Positions 19,301 through 29,400 of a DNA stretch of 54,689 bases are shown here, in pieces. Every line of letters begins with the position of its first letter. Positions within the stretch are counted from its first letter, which is position 1. This stretch comes from Hydromonas duriensis (GTDB taxonomy: Bacteria > Pseudomonadota > Gammaproteobacteria > Burkholderiales > Burkholderiaceae), in the NCBI RefSeq assembly GCF_004363775.1, contig NZ_SNZE01000015.1, positions 1-54,689 of the forward strand, read 5' to 3'. The position numbers and the translations under genes were made by a program. The notes beneath the pieces are model-generated. The model saw only the letters and a program-made list of their open reading frames with translations, did not search any database and was not told the DNA's origin.

Positions 19301-20746
19301 TCATTCGCACAAATTGGATGCCACACGAGGCATACACACATGAAACACACAGCCATGTCGTTCACCCTCTGTCAACTCGCTGTTGTAAGCAATATCAATT
19401 GTCGCATCGTGCATATCGGCAATTTGTTGCACAATCGCCAAGCCCAGTCCACTGCCCGTACTGGCTTTTTCTCCCAGCACGCTATAAAACGGCTCAAATA
19501 CCTGCTCACGCTCTTCAGGTGCAATGCCAGGGCCATCGTCAAGCACATAAAAATGCGCATGGGTGGCATCCGATGTGATTCGCACCGTCACGCTGGTATG
19601 TGTATAAAAAATCGCATTATCTATAAGGTTTTTCATCAACTCACCCAACATAATCGCGTGCGCATTGACCAAAATGACGGCATCAGGCACGTCCAATTCG
19701 ATATGCAAACCTTTTTGCAAAGCGCGGTCGGCAGCAAAAATGGTCTGGTCTCGCGCAATCGCAACGATGTCAACGTGCGCTAACTCCAAACGCTCCTCCG
19801 CCAAATGCTCCGTGCGCGACAACGCAATCAACTGATTCACCAAGCGCGCTGTGCGCTCTGACGCCGCCGCAATATGGGTGAGGCTGTTGCGCTGCTCAAC
19901 GGGGTCGTCGGTTTGCAAGGCCAACTCCGCCTGCATACGCAACCCCGCCAAAGGTGTTTTGATTTGATGAGCCGTATCGGTTAAAAAGCGTTTTTGTAAT
20001 GCGATGTGTCGCCGCAGCCGATGCAAAATACCATTAAAACTGCGCACCAACGGTTGCAACTCTTCAGGCGCATCGGTCGATGGGACATCGCTTAAATCAT
20101 GCGTGTCTCGCTCTAAAATACTGTCTTGTAAACGATTCAAAGGCATGATGCCACGCGATAAACCAAACCAAATGAGCAACACCGCAATCGGCAAAAAAGT
20201 CAGTTGCGGCAAGGTCACACCTTGAAGAATCTCACGAGCCAAAGCCTTGCGCTTATTTAACGTTTCTGCCACCTGAATCAGCACCACGCTATTGGACTGA
20301 AAGTGAGAGCCAATGACCGACTGATTGCCCAAATCCAACCACACATACGCCACTCGAACAGGCTCGTTGTACAACGTCGCGCTGTACACTTGAGGTTGAT
20401 TCATCACAATGGCATCCGCGGCTGGCGGCTGCGGCATTTTGGTCGTGCCTAAAATTGTTTCACCATTGCTACTGACGATTTGATAGTACATCTGGTCTTG
20501 GCTATCAAACACGGGAATGCTTAAACCCCAAGTGGACAACGCATGCTCGGTGTATGAGCTGCGCATTTGCTGGGCGAGATTGGAGACGTTGTTTTTAAGA
20601 CTTTGGTCGAACGGCGTATCGGCAATACTGCGACCAATTGGATAGCTAATCAGCAAAGACAGCGGCCATAGAAACATGAGTGGAATCAACATCCACAACA
20701 TGATTTGACCAAAAAGAGATTTTTGTTTGACCTTTGCCTGCGACAT
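19301..20746 (-). CDS. Sensor histidine kinase, TctE/QseC-like
   Basis: A membrane sensor of 481 aa. A first membrane segment (about 13-36) and a second (about 180-198) bracket a periplasmic domain of about 140 residues of the 2CSK_N type. A HAMP-like stretch follows, then the H-box TDTAHQIKTPLAGLR with phospho-acceptor H260, then the N, G1 and G2 boxes (MLGELMKNLIDNAIFYT; VLDDGPGIAPEE; STGSGLGLAIVQQIAD). It starts 11 nt after the response regulator. TctE proteins sense tricarboxylates, QseC other signals; the ligand here is unknown. Confidence 0.9.
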   Translation of the reverse strand: MSQAKVKQKSLFGQIMLWMLIPLMFLWPLSLLISYPIGRSIADTPFDQSLKNNVSNLAQQMRSSYTEHALSTWGLSIPVFDSQDQMYYQIVSSNGETILGTTKMPQPPAADAIVMNQPQVYSATLYNEPVRVAYVWLDLGNQSVIGSHFQSNSVVLIQVAETLNKRKALAREILQGVTLPQLTFLPIAVLLIWFGLSRGIMPLNRLQDSILERDTHDLSDVPSTDAPEELQPLVRSFNGILHRLRRHIALQKRFLTDTAHQIKTPLAGLRMQAELALQTDDPVEQRNSLTHIAAASERTARLVNQLIALSRTEHLAEERLELAHVDIVAIARDQTIFAADRALQKGLHIELDVPDAVILVNAHAIMLGELMKNLIDNAIFYTHTSVTVRITSDATHAHFYVLDDGPGIAPEEREQVFEPFYSVLGEKASTGSGLGLAIVQQIADMHDATIDIAYNSELTEGERHGCVFHVCMPRVASNLCE

Positions 20747-20757
20747 GGCTGGCTTGA

Positions 20758-21435
20758 TTAAGAACTGACTTGCGGTTTATCAAGAGAATAGCCCAAGCCG
20801 CGTATGGTTGAAATCGTAATGCCCAATGGTTCTAATTTTTTACGCAAGCGATGCACATACACCTCAATCGCATTGTGGCTCACTTCCTCGCCCCACTCGC
20901 ACAGGTGATCCAAAATCTGCTCCTTACTGACCAACCGACCCGCACGCGAGAATAGAACTTCAAGCACACCGACCTCACGCGCCGACAAATCCAATAACTG
21001 GTCGTTCACATGGGCACTACGCGACACTTGGTCAAAGGTCAACGGCCCTAACGTTAAGCGGCTTTGGTCAAACCCTGCTTGGCGACGAGTCAAGGCACGT
21101 ACACGCGCCTGCAACTCGGATAATGAAAACGGTTTCGCCATGTAATCATCCGCGCCTAAATCCAAACCTTGCACGCGCTGCTCAACCGAGTCCGCAGCCG
21201 TTAAAATCAAAATCGGCGTGTGATTATTGCGCGCACGGGTGCGGCGCAAGACTTCTAAGCCTGATAATTTTGGCAAGCCCAAATCTAAAATCAACAGGTC
21301 ACATTCCTGTGTTGACATCGCAGCATCGGCCTGATGCCCATCGTACACCACATCCACCGCATATCCGACTTCGCGCAGTGCACGCGACAAACCATTCGCC
21401 AAGACACTGTCATCTTCTGCCAACAAAATTCGCAT
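20758..21435 (-). CDS. Response regulator, OmpR/PhoB family (TctD-like)
   Basis: A 225-aa transcription factor. The receiver domain has the acidic pair in LLAEDDSVL, the phospho-acceptor D51 in LLILDLGLPKLSG, the conserved Thr in ILILTAAD and Lys in DYMAKPFS. The winged-helix DNA-binding domain shows LDLSAREVGVLEVLF and NAIEVYVHRLRKKLEPLGI. The frame continues to 21495, but the ATG at 21435 has a perfect AGGAGG ribosome binding site and the family start MRILLAEDD. It is the first gene of regulator-kinase-transporter. Confidence 0.93.
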   Translation of the reverse strand: MRILLAEDDSVLANGLSRALREVGYAVDVVYDGHQADAAMSTQECDLLILDLGLPKLSGLEVLRRTRARNNHTPILILTAADSVEQRVQGLDLGADDYMAKPFSLSELQARVRALTRRQAGFDQSRLTLGPLTFDQVSRSAHVNDQLLDLSAREVGVLEVLFSRAGRLVSKEQILDHLCEWGEEVSHNAIEVYVHRLRKKLEPLGITISTIRGLGYSLDKPQVSS

Positions 21436-21518
21436 GTCTACCTCCTGAATCGATTTAAATTTGATGTCGATACGATAGCGGGAAAGGTGAGGCAATGCAA
21501 GGAAATATCAACATGTCT

Positions 21519-21548
21519 TATACAAGAGTAAAAACCATCACTTGCCAA
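21519..21548 (-). promoter_or_regulatory. Putative promoter of the two-component operon
   Basis: TTGGCA (21543-21548) and TGTATA (21519-21524) are separated by 18 nt on the minus strand, about 85 nt before the response-regulator start. Match to consensus is moderate. The rest of the gap up to yhbY holds a 10-bp inverted repeat (next entry) and nothing else I can identify. Confidence 0.35.
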
Positions 21549-21650
21549 GCGAACCTGTTGTTGCCGCGCAATTTTGCTTTTGTATCGGCTCAAAGTGAGC
21601 TTCCATACTAAAAATGATTGAATTTTTCGCCATCGCATCTAAACAATAAA

Positions 21651-21678
21651 GCCAAAGAATATTAATCATTCTTTGGCT
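21651..21678 (-). terminator. Hairpin between yhbY and the response regulator
   Basis: GCCAAAGAAT and ATTCTTTGGC form a perfect 10-bp stem around a 6-7 nt loop, about 110 nt past the yhbY stop codon. On the minus strand it is followed by TTTATTG, a poor U-tract, so termination may be incomplete. Confidence 0.45.
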
Positions 21679-21784
21679 TATCCTTTGGCTTCACAGAAAA
21701 ACAACCGCCCACACATCATACACAGCATACACATCACATGACTACGAGATATTGTATGGGCAGGGAATAGTCGCTGTTGTGCGC

Positions 21785-22282
21785 TTAATCCATTTTTTTC
21801 TTACTGCTCACCGTGGTTTTTTTCGCGCGCTTAACCAATCCGCCCGAGGTCACACGTTCATTGCCTTTAATGGTCATCTGTTTACTGCGGGGACGATGTG
21901 CAGGATTAGCAGGCGCTTTCATGACCGTGACGCGGCGAGGGGCCGCACCTTTAAAACCGTCTTGCTCTTGCAGCGTTTGGGCGAATGTTTTTTTCTTTGG
22001 CGCGGCTGATTCTGGACGGTAAATCACCAACAACTTACCAATCATTTGTACAGGAGACGCGCCCAATTGCTCGCAAATTCGGTTCATGAACTCGGTGCGC
22101 ACTTCTTTTTCATCCGCAAATACGCGAATTTTAATCAGTTGGTGCGCGGCCAAGGCGTGTTCAGTTTCTTTCATCACGGCGTCAGTCAAACCCGCGTCAC
22201 CAATCATCACCACAGGCGATAAATCATGGGCTTGGGCACGTAAACTTGAACGTTGCGCGGAAGATAAGGGTAAAATGGGCAT
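21785..22282 (-). CDS. yhbY: YhbY-type CRM-domain RNA-binding protein
   Basis: YhbY binds pre-50S ribosomal particles in E. coli. The N-terminal ~95 residues form the CRM domain: LSSAQRSSLRAQAHDLSPVVMIGDAGLTDAVM, listed here only in part, with the GxxG-type loop and HQLIKIRVF. A basic, low-complexity tail of about 65 residues follows (PRRVTVMKAPANPAHRPRSK to the Lys-rich end), absent from the 97-aa E. coli protein but common in betaproteobacteria. The start is taken at MPILPLSS (22282), not the first Met of the frame. It diverges from rlmE, with 118 nt between start codons. Confidence 0.88.
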   Translation of the reverse strand: MPILPLSSAQRSSLRAQAHDLSPVVMIGDAGLTDAVMKETEHALAAHQLIKIRVFADEKEVRTEFMNRICEQLGASPVQMIGKLLVIYRPESAAPKKKTFAQTLQEQDGFKGAAPRRVTVMKAPANPAHRPRSKQMTIKGNERVTSGGLVKRAKKTTVSSKKKMD

Positions 22283-22400
22283 GGTTTTTCGCTTTTCTTT
22301 ATATATAGGGGCGAGGATAACAATACATCGCAAAGAGCCGTATTATCTCTTAAAGTGCCTGATTTTGCTGGTATTTTAGATTAGGCTCGGTTTAGGTTAC

Positions 22401-23030
22401 ATGAAAAAAAACAAATTCAATCAAGCATGGATGCATGCCCACATCAACGACCCTTATGTCAAACTGGCTCAACGCGAGGGTTATCGCGCTCGTGCGGCTT
22501 ATAAACTCAAAGAGATTGACGAAGAAGACAAGCTGATTAAATCAGGCATGGTCATCGTTGATTTGGGTTCAACACCAGGGAGCTGGTCACAGGTCGCACG
22601 AGAAAAATTAGTCAAAAGTGGGGATTTAAATGGCCGCATCGTCGCCTTGGACTTGCTGCCGATGGAGCCAATTGCGGGCGTGGAATTCATTCAGGGCGAC
22701 TTTCGCGAAGATGATGTGCTCGAAAAGCTGGCGCAAACCATCGGTCACGCACCCGTAGACCTTGTTTTATCCGACATGGCCCCCAACTTAAGTGGCATCG
22801 CCTCGGTGGATGCAGCACGCATCATTCATGTGTGTGAATTGGCGCTTGAATTTGCCCAAAGCCATTTGCAGCCACAAGGTGCGTTATTAGTAAAATGCTT
22901 TCATGGCGCAGGTTTTGATGAGATGATGAAGCAGTTTCGCGCGACATTCAAAGAAGTTAAAACCCGTAAACCGAAAGCCTCACGCGACAAGTCGTCTGAA
23001 ATCTTTATTTTAGGTCGTGGACTGAAATAA
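22401..23030 (+). CDS. rlmE: 23S rRNA 2'-O-ribose methyltransferase RlmE (FtsJ/RrmJ)
   Basis: RlmE methylates U2552 in the A loop of 23S rRNA with S-adenosylmethionine. The 209-aa protein shows the catalytic Lys region [13 protein letters not shown], the cofactor motif [14 protein letters not shown], the catalytic Asp in [12 protein letters not shown], the second Lys in [10 protein letters not shown] and the terminal Glu in [10 protein letters not shown], completing the K-D-K-E tetrad. It precedes ftsH, as in E. coli and many other proteobacteria, with a 192-nt gap. Confidence 0.96.
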   Translation: MKKNKFNQAWMHAHINDPYVKLAQREGYRARAAYKLKEIDEEDKLIKSGMVIVDLGSTPGSWSQVAREKLVKSGDLNGRIVALDLLPMEPIAGVEFIQGDFREDDVLEKLAQTIGHAPVDLVLSDMAPNLSGIASVDAARIIHVCELALEFAQSHLQPQGALLVKCFHGAGFDEMMKQFRATFKEVKTRKPKASRDKSSEIFILGRGLK

Positions 23031-23173
23031 GAGCGGGCGTTTACGTGTTTTTAAACTTTGATTTACAATGCGTTTTTGACGTTATTCGCAAACTGCTCAA
23101 AACGCAAATTGAACATACAGGCACCTCACTGTTCACAGTTGCGTTTGATATCAAATGAATTTTAAATTTAAGC

Positions 23174-23202
23174 ACGAAAAAGTAAGCAGATACTTTTTTC
23201 GT
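23174..23202 (+). promoter_or_regulatory. Hairpin directly upstream of the ftsH ribosome binding site
   Basis: ACGAAAAAGTA and TACTTTTTTCGT pair over 10-11 bases (one bulge) with a 6-nt loop, ending 7 nt before the AGGAG of ftsH. It could protect the mRNA or modulate ribosome access. I see no convincing heat-shock (sigma-32) promoter in the gap. Confidence 0.4.
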
Positions 23203-23222
23203 ATTTCATAGGAGTCTCCATT

Positions 23223-25205
23223 TTGAAAAAAAACAACCTAACCCGCATGATGTTTTGGGTATTGGGCTTGATGCTGGTATACAGCATCTATCAAGGTGTT
23301 GACACCAACCATCGCTCAAAAGCACCTGACGTGAGCTACAGTGAGTTTATTAGTGCAGCACAATCGGGCAAAATTAAACAAGTTGAAATTCGCGGCTCCG
23401 AATTAACGGTGTCACCCGTTGAAGGTGTCAATTACACCTTAACCGCACCGCGCGACAATGACATGGTCAAATCGTTGATTGCCGCCAACGTTAAAGTGAT
23501 TGCCAAGCCTGAAGAAGGCCCAAGCTTTTTATCACAACTGTTTTTATCCATACTGCCGCTATTGCTCATTGGCGGCGTGCTTTTCTTTATGATGCGCCAA
23601 ATGCAAGGCGGCAAAAATGGCGTGATGTCGGTTGGCAAATCACGCGCCCGCTTACAAGATGACACCGCAAAAAGCGTTACATTTACGGATGTAGCTGGCT
23701 GCGATGAGGCCAAAGAAGAAGTCAAAGAAATTGTCGACTTTTTAAAAGACCCGCAAAAATTTCAAAAACTCGGTGGCTCAATCCCGCACGGTGTTTTGCT
23801 GGTAGGCCCCCCAGGAACAGGTAAAACCTTGCTCGCCAAAGCCATTGCAGGTGAGGCGCGCGTGCCTTTCTTCAGCGTATCGGGTTCGGACTTTGTGGAA
23901 ATGTTTGTCGGCGTAGGCGCATCGCGTGTCCGCGACATGTTCGAGCAAGCCAAAAAACAATCGCCATGTATCATTTTCGTTGACGAAATTGACGCGGTGG
24001 GTCGCCACCGTGGTTCAGGTACAGGGGGGGGCAATGACGAGCGTGAACAAACATTGAATCAATTGCTGGTGGAAATGGATGGCTTTGAGGGCAACTCAGG
24101 CGTCATCGTCATTGCCGCCACCAACCGCGCCGACGTGCTTGATAAAGCCTTACTGCGTCCAGGGCGTTTTGACCGCCAAGTGTATGTCGGACTGCCTGAC
24201 ATCCGCGGGCGCGAGCAGATTTTACAGGTTCACATGCGCAAAGTACCCGTCGCCAAAGATGTAGACGCGGCGGTTTTGGCTCGCGGCACGCCTGGTTTTT
24301 CGGGTGCGGACTTGGCAAACTTGGTCAATGAATCGGCTTTATTCGCCGCGCGTCGCAACAAACGCTTGGTCGATATGAAAGATTTTGAAGATGCAAAAGA
24401 CAAGTTGTACATGGGACCAGAACGCCGTTCAACGGTCATGCGCGAAGAAGAGCGCCGCGCGACCGCATACCACGAGTCTGGGCATGCCGTTGTCGCGGCC
24501 CTGCTACCAAACGCCGACCCCGTCCACAAAGTCACCATCATGCCTCGCGGCTGGGCTTTGGGCGTGACATGGCAATTGCCTGAGCATGACCGCTATTCAA
24601 AATACGCGAGCAATCTATTGGATGAAATCACCATTTTGTTTGGCGGACGTGCTGCGGAAGAAGTGTTTTTGAATGCACGCAGTACAGGCGCGTCCAACGA
24701 CTTTGAGCGCGCCACTGCACTTGCACGCGACATGGTTGCAAAATACGGCATGACCGACGCACTCGGCCCTATGGTTTACCTTGACGGCGAGAGCACAAGC
24801 GGCATGAATTTCAACCGCGCCGTCTCTGAAGCGACACAACAACGCGTCGATGCGGAAATTCGCCGCATTTTGGATGAGCAATATGCGTTAGCCACTTCAC
24901 TGTTGCGTGAGCATGCGGATAAAGTTGAAACCATGACCTCTGCTTTGATGGAGTGGGAAACGCTTGATGCCGAGCAAATCAAAGACATTATGAATGGCTT
25001 AAAACCTCGTGAACCCAAGCATGTGAGCGACACGCCGACGGACACAACTGACGAAACCCCGATGGCAACTCCCGAAGCTGTAGAAGAATCGCCCACAGCG
25101 GTGGCTCCTGCGCCCGCTTTTGCTGAAATTCAAGAACCAGAAACATCTGTCGTGCCCCCCAAGGACACGCCACACGAGGGCAACAACAAACCACCGTTGT
25201 TTTAA
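23223..25205 (+). CDS. ftsH: ATP-dependent zinc metalloprotease FtsH
   Basis: FtsH is the membrane-bound AAA+ protease that degrades misfolded membrane proteins and short-lived regulators. The 660-aa product has two N-terminal membrane segments (about 9-24 and 103-123) around a periplasmic domain, Walker A GPPGTGKT (195-202), Walker B IIFVDEID, the second region of homology [21 protein letters not shown] and the zinc motif HESGH (417-421). Translation starts at a TTG with AGGAG 8 nt upstream; the next Met would remove half of the first membrane segment. The last ~50 residues form a Pro/Ala/Thr-rich acidic tail. folP and glmM, which often follow ftsH, are absent here. Confidence 0.97.
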   Translation: MKKNNLTRMMFWVLGLMLVYSIYQGVDTNHRSKAPDVSYSEFISAAQSGKIKQVEIRGSELTVSPVEGVNYTLTAPRDNDMVKSLIAANVKVIAKPEEGPSFLSQLFLSILPLLLIGGVLFFMMRQMQGGKNGVMSVGKSRARLQDDTAKSVTFTDVAGCDEAKEEVKEIVDFLKDPQKFQKLGGSIPHGVLLVGPPGTGKTLLAKAIAGEARVPFFSVSGSDFVEMFVGVGASRVRDMFEQAKKQSPCIIFVDEIDAVGRHRGSGTGGGNDEREQTLNQLLVEMDGFEGNSGVIVIAATNRADVLDKALLRPGRFDRQVYVGLPDIRGREQILQVHMRKVPVAKDVDAAVLARGTPGFSGADLANLVNESALFAARRNKRLVDMKDFEDAKDKLYMGPERRSTVMREEERRATAYHESGHAVVAALLPNADPVHKVTIMPRGWALGVTWQLPEHDRYSKYASNLLDEITILFGGRAAEEVFLNARSTGASNDFERATALARDMVAKYGMTDALGPMVYLDGESTSGMNFNRAVSEATQQRVDAEIRRILDEQYALATSLLREHADKVETMTSALMEWETLDAEQIKDIMNGLKPREPKHVSDTPTDTTDETPMATPEAVEESPTAVAPAPAFAEIQEPETSVVPPKDTPHEGNNKPPLF

Positions 25206-25239
25206 TCGTTCTGTTATTAAAAAAATAAAACAATAAAAC

Positions 25240-25267
25240 AAACCCCCATCAACGGATGGGGGTTTTT
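25240..25267. terminator. Bidirectional terminator between ftsH and the patatin gene
   Basis: AACCCCCATC and GATGGGGGTT form a perfect 10-bp stem with a 4-nt loop, flanked by A- and T-tracts. The two genes converge on it. Confidence 0.9.
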
Positions 25268-25270
25268 AAT

Positions 25271-26422
25271 TTATGACGAGCTGATGCGATGCACATCATG
25301 GGTGGTGAAGCCCTCGTCACTGTCGGGCAACTCAAAGAAAGACGGACAAGCCAAGGTTTTCTCAATATCAACCAGACCGCTATTCCAATGTTCCTGCATG
25401 GTTTCGGGGCTAAATTCATAATCTTTATAATGCCCTTCATACTGCTTGTCTTGATAAATTAAATGAATGATGTTCACCCGCGCATCATCTGCCAGCAAAG
25501 CGGCCGCTTCTTTACACACATCATCGCGGGCTTTCGCAGGGATTCTATCAAGCAAGGCGCGTATCATTTGGCGATTTTGATGACGTTGGCGCATGACATC
25601 GGTCACCATACGGGTGCGGCTGGAGTATTGAATTTCTTTGGTGCGCTCGCTGATGTCTAAAAAATTATTGGGCAAAGCACCTTGCGCTTTCCATAAGTCC
25701 ACTTGAAAAATTAATGTATCTTTACTCGACAGGTCATCGACGATGTGGCTAAGCGGCGTATTTGACACCAAACCACCATCCCAATAATATTCTCCGTCAA
25801 TTTTGACTGCGGGAAACCCTGGCGGCAATGCGCCGCTGGCCATGAAATGCTCTGGCGTGAGCGTCGTATCTTGGTTATCAAAATACACAAAATTACCTGT
25901 GCGCACATTAACCGCACCCACTGACACCCGAATGTTGCCTGTATTAATCAAATCAAAATCTGCGTATTTAAGCAGTGTCTCGCGCAAAGCGGCTGTTGTG
26001 TAGTAGCTCACTTCATCGGGTGCGCGCGCGCCCATAAACGGCAGCGGCACGCGTGGGCTGAAAAAACCTTTTTGCCCTTCAAATAAAGTACGTGTGGCTT
26101 CAAACGCGCTAAACACACCTCGCGTCAGCTGATTGGCGTTGTGCAACCATTGGGTAAAAGGAGCGGTCAATCCCGCACTAAAGTTTGCGGTGCAAATGGT
26201 GTTCCAAAAGCCTTTAAGTGCCGCCACACGTTGTTCAGGTGGATTGCCCGCGATGATGGCGGTGTTGAGCGCACCAATAGAAATGCCCGCTATCCAATCC
26301 AACTGTACGCCTGCGCTCAACAGCCCCTCAACTGCACCCGCCTGATAAGAACCTAAAGCACCCCCGCCCTGCAGCACGAGGGCAACTCGCTCGTATTGTG
26401 ACAATGTGTGTTTATACGTCAT
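25271..26422 (-). CDS. Patatin-like phospholipase with DUF3734-type C-terminus
   Basis: A predicted serine acyl hydrolase of 383 aa. The oxyanion loop is GGGALGSYQAG (19-29), the nucleophile is S48 in GISIG and the catalytic Asp is D215 in WDGGLVSN, so the Ser-Asp dyad is complete. The region after about residue 240 (YSSRTRMVTDVMRQRHQNRQ and onward) resembles the DUF3734 extension found on many bacterial patatins. There is no signal peptide. Role and substrate are not known; phospholipid turnover or storage-granule metabolism are both possible. It lies downstream of dnaE on the same strand, 48 nt away. Confidence 0.85.
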   Translation of the reverse strand: MTYKHTLSQYERVALVLQGGGALGSYQAGAVEGLLSAGVQLDWIAGISIGALNTAIIAGNPPEQRVAALKGFWNTICTANFSAGLTAPFTQWLHNANQLTRGVFSAFEATRTLFEGQKGFFSPRVPLPFMGARAPDEVSYYTTAALRETLLKYADFDLINTGNIRVSVGAVNVRTGNFVYFDNQDTTLTPEHFMASGALPPGFPAVKIDGEYYWDGGLVSNTPLSHIVDDLSSKDTLIFQVDLWKAQGALPNNFLDISERTKEIQYSSRTRMVTDVMRQRHQNRQMIRALLDRIPAKARDDVCKEAAALLADDARVNIIHLIYQDKQYEGHYKDYEFSPETMQEHWNSGLVDIEKTLACPSFFELPDSDEGFTTHDVHRISSS

Positions 26423-26470
26423 GGCAACCTTAATATTATGTGTGGGCGCATGCCCACCTCTCCGCCCACT

Positions 26471-29400
26471 TTACACCATCTCGACTGACACCACCGACTT
26501 GAGCTCGCGTAAATTGTGTAACAAGCTGTCGCTTGGCACAACGCGCCAATCCATGCCCAATTTAACATCGGCACTCGCGCCCTGAATCTGCACATGAATG
26601 GTGACCCCCAAACCATCCTCATCGACTTGGCTGCGCAACGCCGTTTTCAAAGCCTGCACATCCAGCTCGGCTTCACGCGTATCGACATCAATCACCAACT
26701 GGCTCGCTTGCAACGCCCGCGCCCGCGCCATATCAAGCACGCGTTCGGCAACAATGCGCACCCCGCCGCTGTAGTCATCTTTACTGATTTTGGCTTGAAT
26801 AATGACCAGATGGTCTTCTTTAAGAATGCTGGCAAACCGCTCGTATACTTCATTAAATACCGACACTTCGACCCGCTCGGTTTTGTCGTCAAGCGTGACA
26901 AACATCATTTTGCCGCGTTTGGTGAACATCGTGCGAACAGCGACAATCACGCCCGCGATAAGCACCGCGTCTCGCTGCGGTGAAATGTCTTTCAAGCGGG
27001 TTTTGACCACCTGATTCACTTCAGCAGCAGACTCATCGTACAAATGCCCGCTGACATAAAAACCTAAAGCCAGTTTTTCATTCGCTAATTTTTCGCGCAA
27101 AGTCCACGGCGACACTTGCGCCAACTGCGCTTTCCATTCGGTATCAAAAGTTTGTGCATCATCAAACAAGCTGTTTTGGTGTTTGTTTTGTTCAGCATGA
27201 AAAGCCGCTTCAAGTGCGTGCTCAAGGCTGGCGAGTACGCTCGCGCGATTGTCATGCAACGCGTCAAAAGCACCTGCTTTGATTAAGGCTTCCAGCGTGC
27301 GTCGATTGACGTGCTGCTTATCAACACGCAAGCAAAAATCAAAAAAGCTGGTAAACGCTCCATTCGCTTCGCGCTCGGCAACAATGGCCTCAATCGCGGC
27401 CTGCCCCGCCCCTTTCACCGCTCCTAAGCCATAGCGAATATGGCGTGCATCCGTTGGCACATAAGCATAATACGAGTGGTTGATGTCGGGCGGCAAAATC
27501 GTCAGCCCGTTGGCGAGGCTGTCTTCATAAAAAATTTGCATTTTATCGGTGTCGTCCATATCGGAGGACATCGTCGCCGCCATAAATTCGGCGGGATAAT
27601 ATGCCTTAAACCAAGCCGTTTGATAAGCGATGAGGGCATAGGCCGCGGAGTGTGATTTGTTAAAACCATAATCCGCAAATTTTTCCATCAAGTTAAATAA
27701 TTCAGTGGCTAAGGCAACCGATACACCATGTGCTTGCGCACCTTGTGCGAAGACTTCGCGCTGACGCGCCATCTCTGCGGCATCTTTTTTACCCATTGCA
27801 CGGCGCAACAAATCAGCGCCACCGAGTGAGTACCCACCTAAAATTTGCGCAACCAACATCACCTGCTCTTGGTACACCATCACGCCATAAGTCGGTTCTA
27901 AAGTGGTTTTCAAGTCGGGATGAAAATACCACTCATCCTTACCACGCCCCGTTTTCACTTGTTCTTTTTTACGCTGAATAAAGTCATCCACCATCCCTGA
28001 ACCCAGCGGGCCAGGTCGGTTCAACGCCATGAGCGCAATGATGTCCTCAAAGCTATCGGGTTTGAGCTTTTTCTCAAGGTCTTTGGCTGAACGCGACTCG
28101 GATTGGAACACGGCGGTGGTGTTGCCGTCCGTAAACACTTGAAACACTTTTGGGTCATCCAGTGGCAAATCTTCCAACACAAAATCCGCCTTATCGGGAT
28201 TCAGCATTTTTAGATATTTCACCGCCAGTTTAAGAATCGTTAAGTTGCGTAAGCCCAAAAAGTCAAACTTGACCAAGCCAATGGCTTCCACATCATTTTT
28301 ATCATATTGGCTGACCACCGAATGCGTACCTGCCGCACAATAAATCGGACAAAAATCAGTTAATTTACCAGGCGCAATCAACACGCCACCCGCGTGCATG
28401 CCAATGTTTCGAGTCAAGCCTTCAAGCGGTTGCGACAACGCAATGATTTCTTGAGCCTCTTCTTCGTTCTCAAAACGTTCTTTGAAAGCAGGCTCATCTT
28501 TTAAAGTCCGCTCCAACGTCCACGGGTCGGTCGGATCGTGTGGAATTAATTTTGACAAGCTGTCACAGTAGTTATACGGCATATCGAGCACACGCCCGAC
28601 GTCGCGCACCACGGCTTTAGCCCCCAATGTACCAAAGGTAGCGATTTGTGACACGGCGGCATGGCCATATTTATCCTTCACATATTGAATCACCGAGTCA
28701 CGACCATCTTGGCAAAAGTCAATATCAAAGTCGGGCATCGAGACGCGCTCTGGATTTAAAAACCGCTCAAACAGCAAATCGTATGCCAACGGGTCAAGGT
28801 CGGTAATTTTCAAGGCATACGCCACCAACGAACCCGCACCCGAACCACGCCCTGGGCCGACGGGCACATCATTTTCTTTCGCCCAAGTGATGAAGTCGGC
28901 AACAATCAAAAAGTAACCTGGAAACCCCATCTGAATAATGGTGTCCAACTCGCGATTCAAGCGTTGAACATACACAGCTCGTTTTTCTTCGCGAACCGCT
29001 TCATCTGGATACAAACGCAGTAAACGCTCTTCCAAACCCTCATGCGACAAAATCCGTGTGTACTCCTCGATGGTCTCGCCATTCGGTGTCGGAAAATCAG
29101 GCAACTGCGGCTTGCCCAAATCGAGCAGTAAATTACATTGCTGGGCAATCGCTACGCTATTGGCCAAAGCACTGGGTAAATCAGCGAATCGCTCGTGCAT
29201 CTCCGCCTGCGTAAGCAAGTACTGACTTTTAGAAAAAGCCGCATCACGCCTTGGATTGGATAAAATTTCACCTTGAGCAATACACACACGCGCCTCATGC
29301 GCTCGGTGGTCTTCTGGATTCAAAAATTGAATCGCATGGGTCGCCACCAGCGGGGTCTGCGTGCGCATGGCCAAATCCGCCGCCAATAAAGTTTGTTGGC

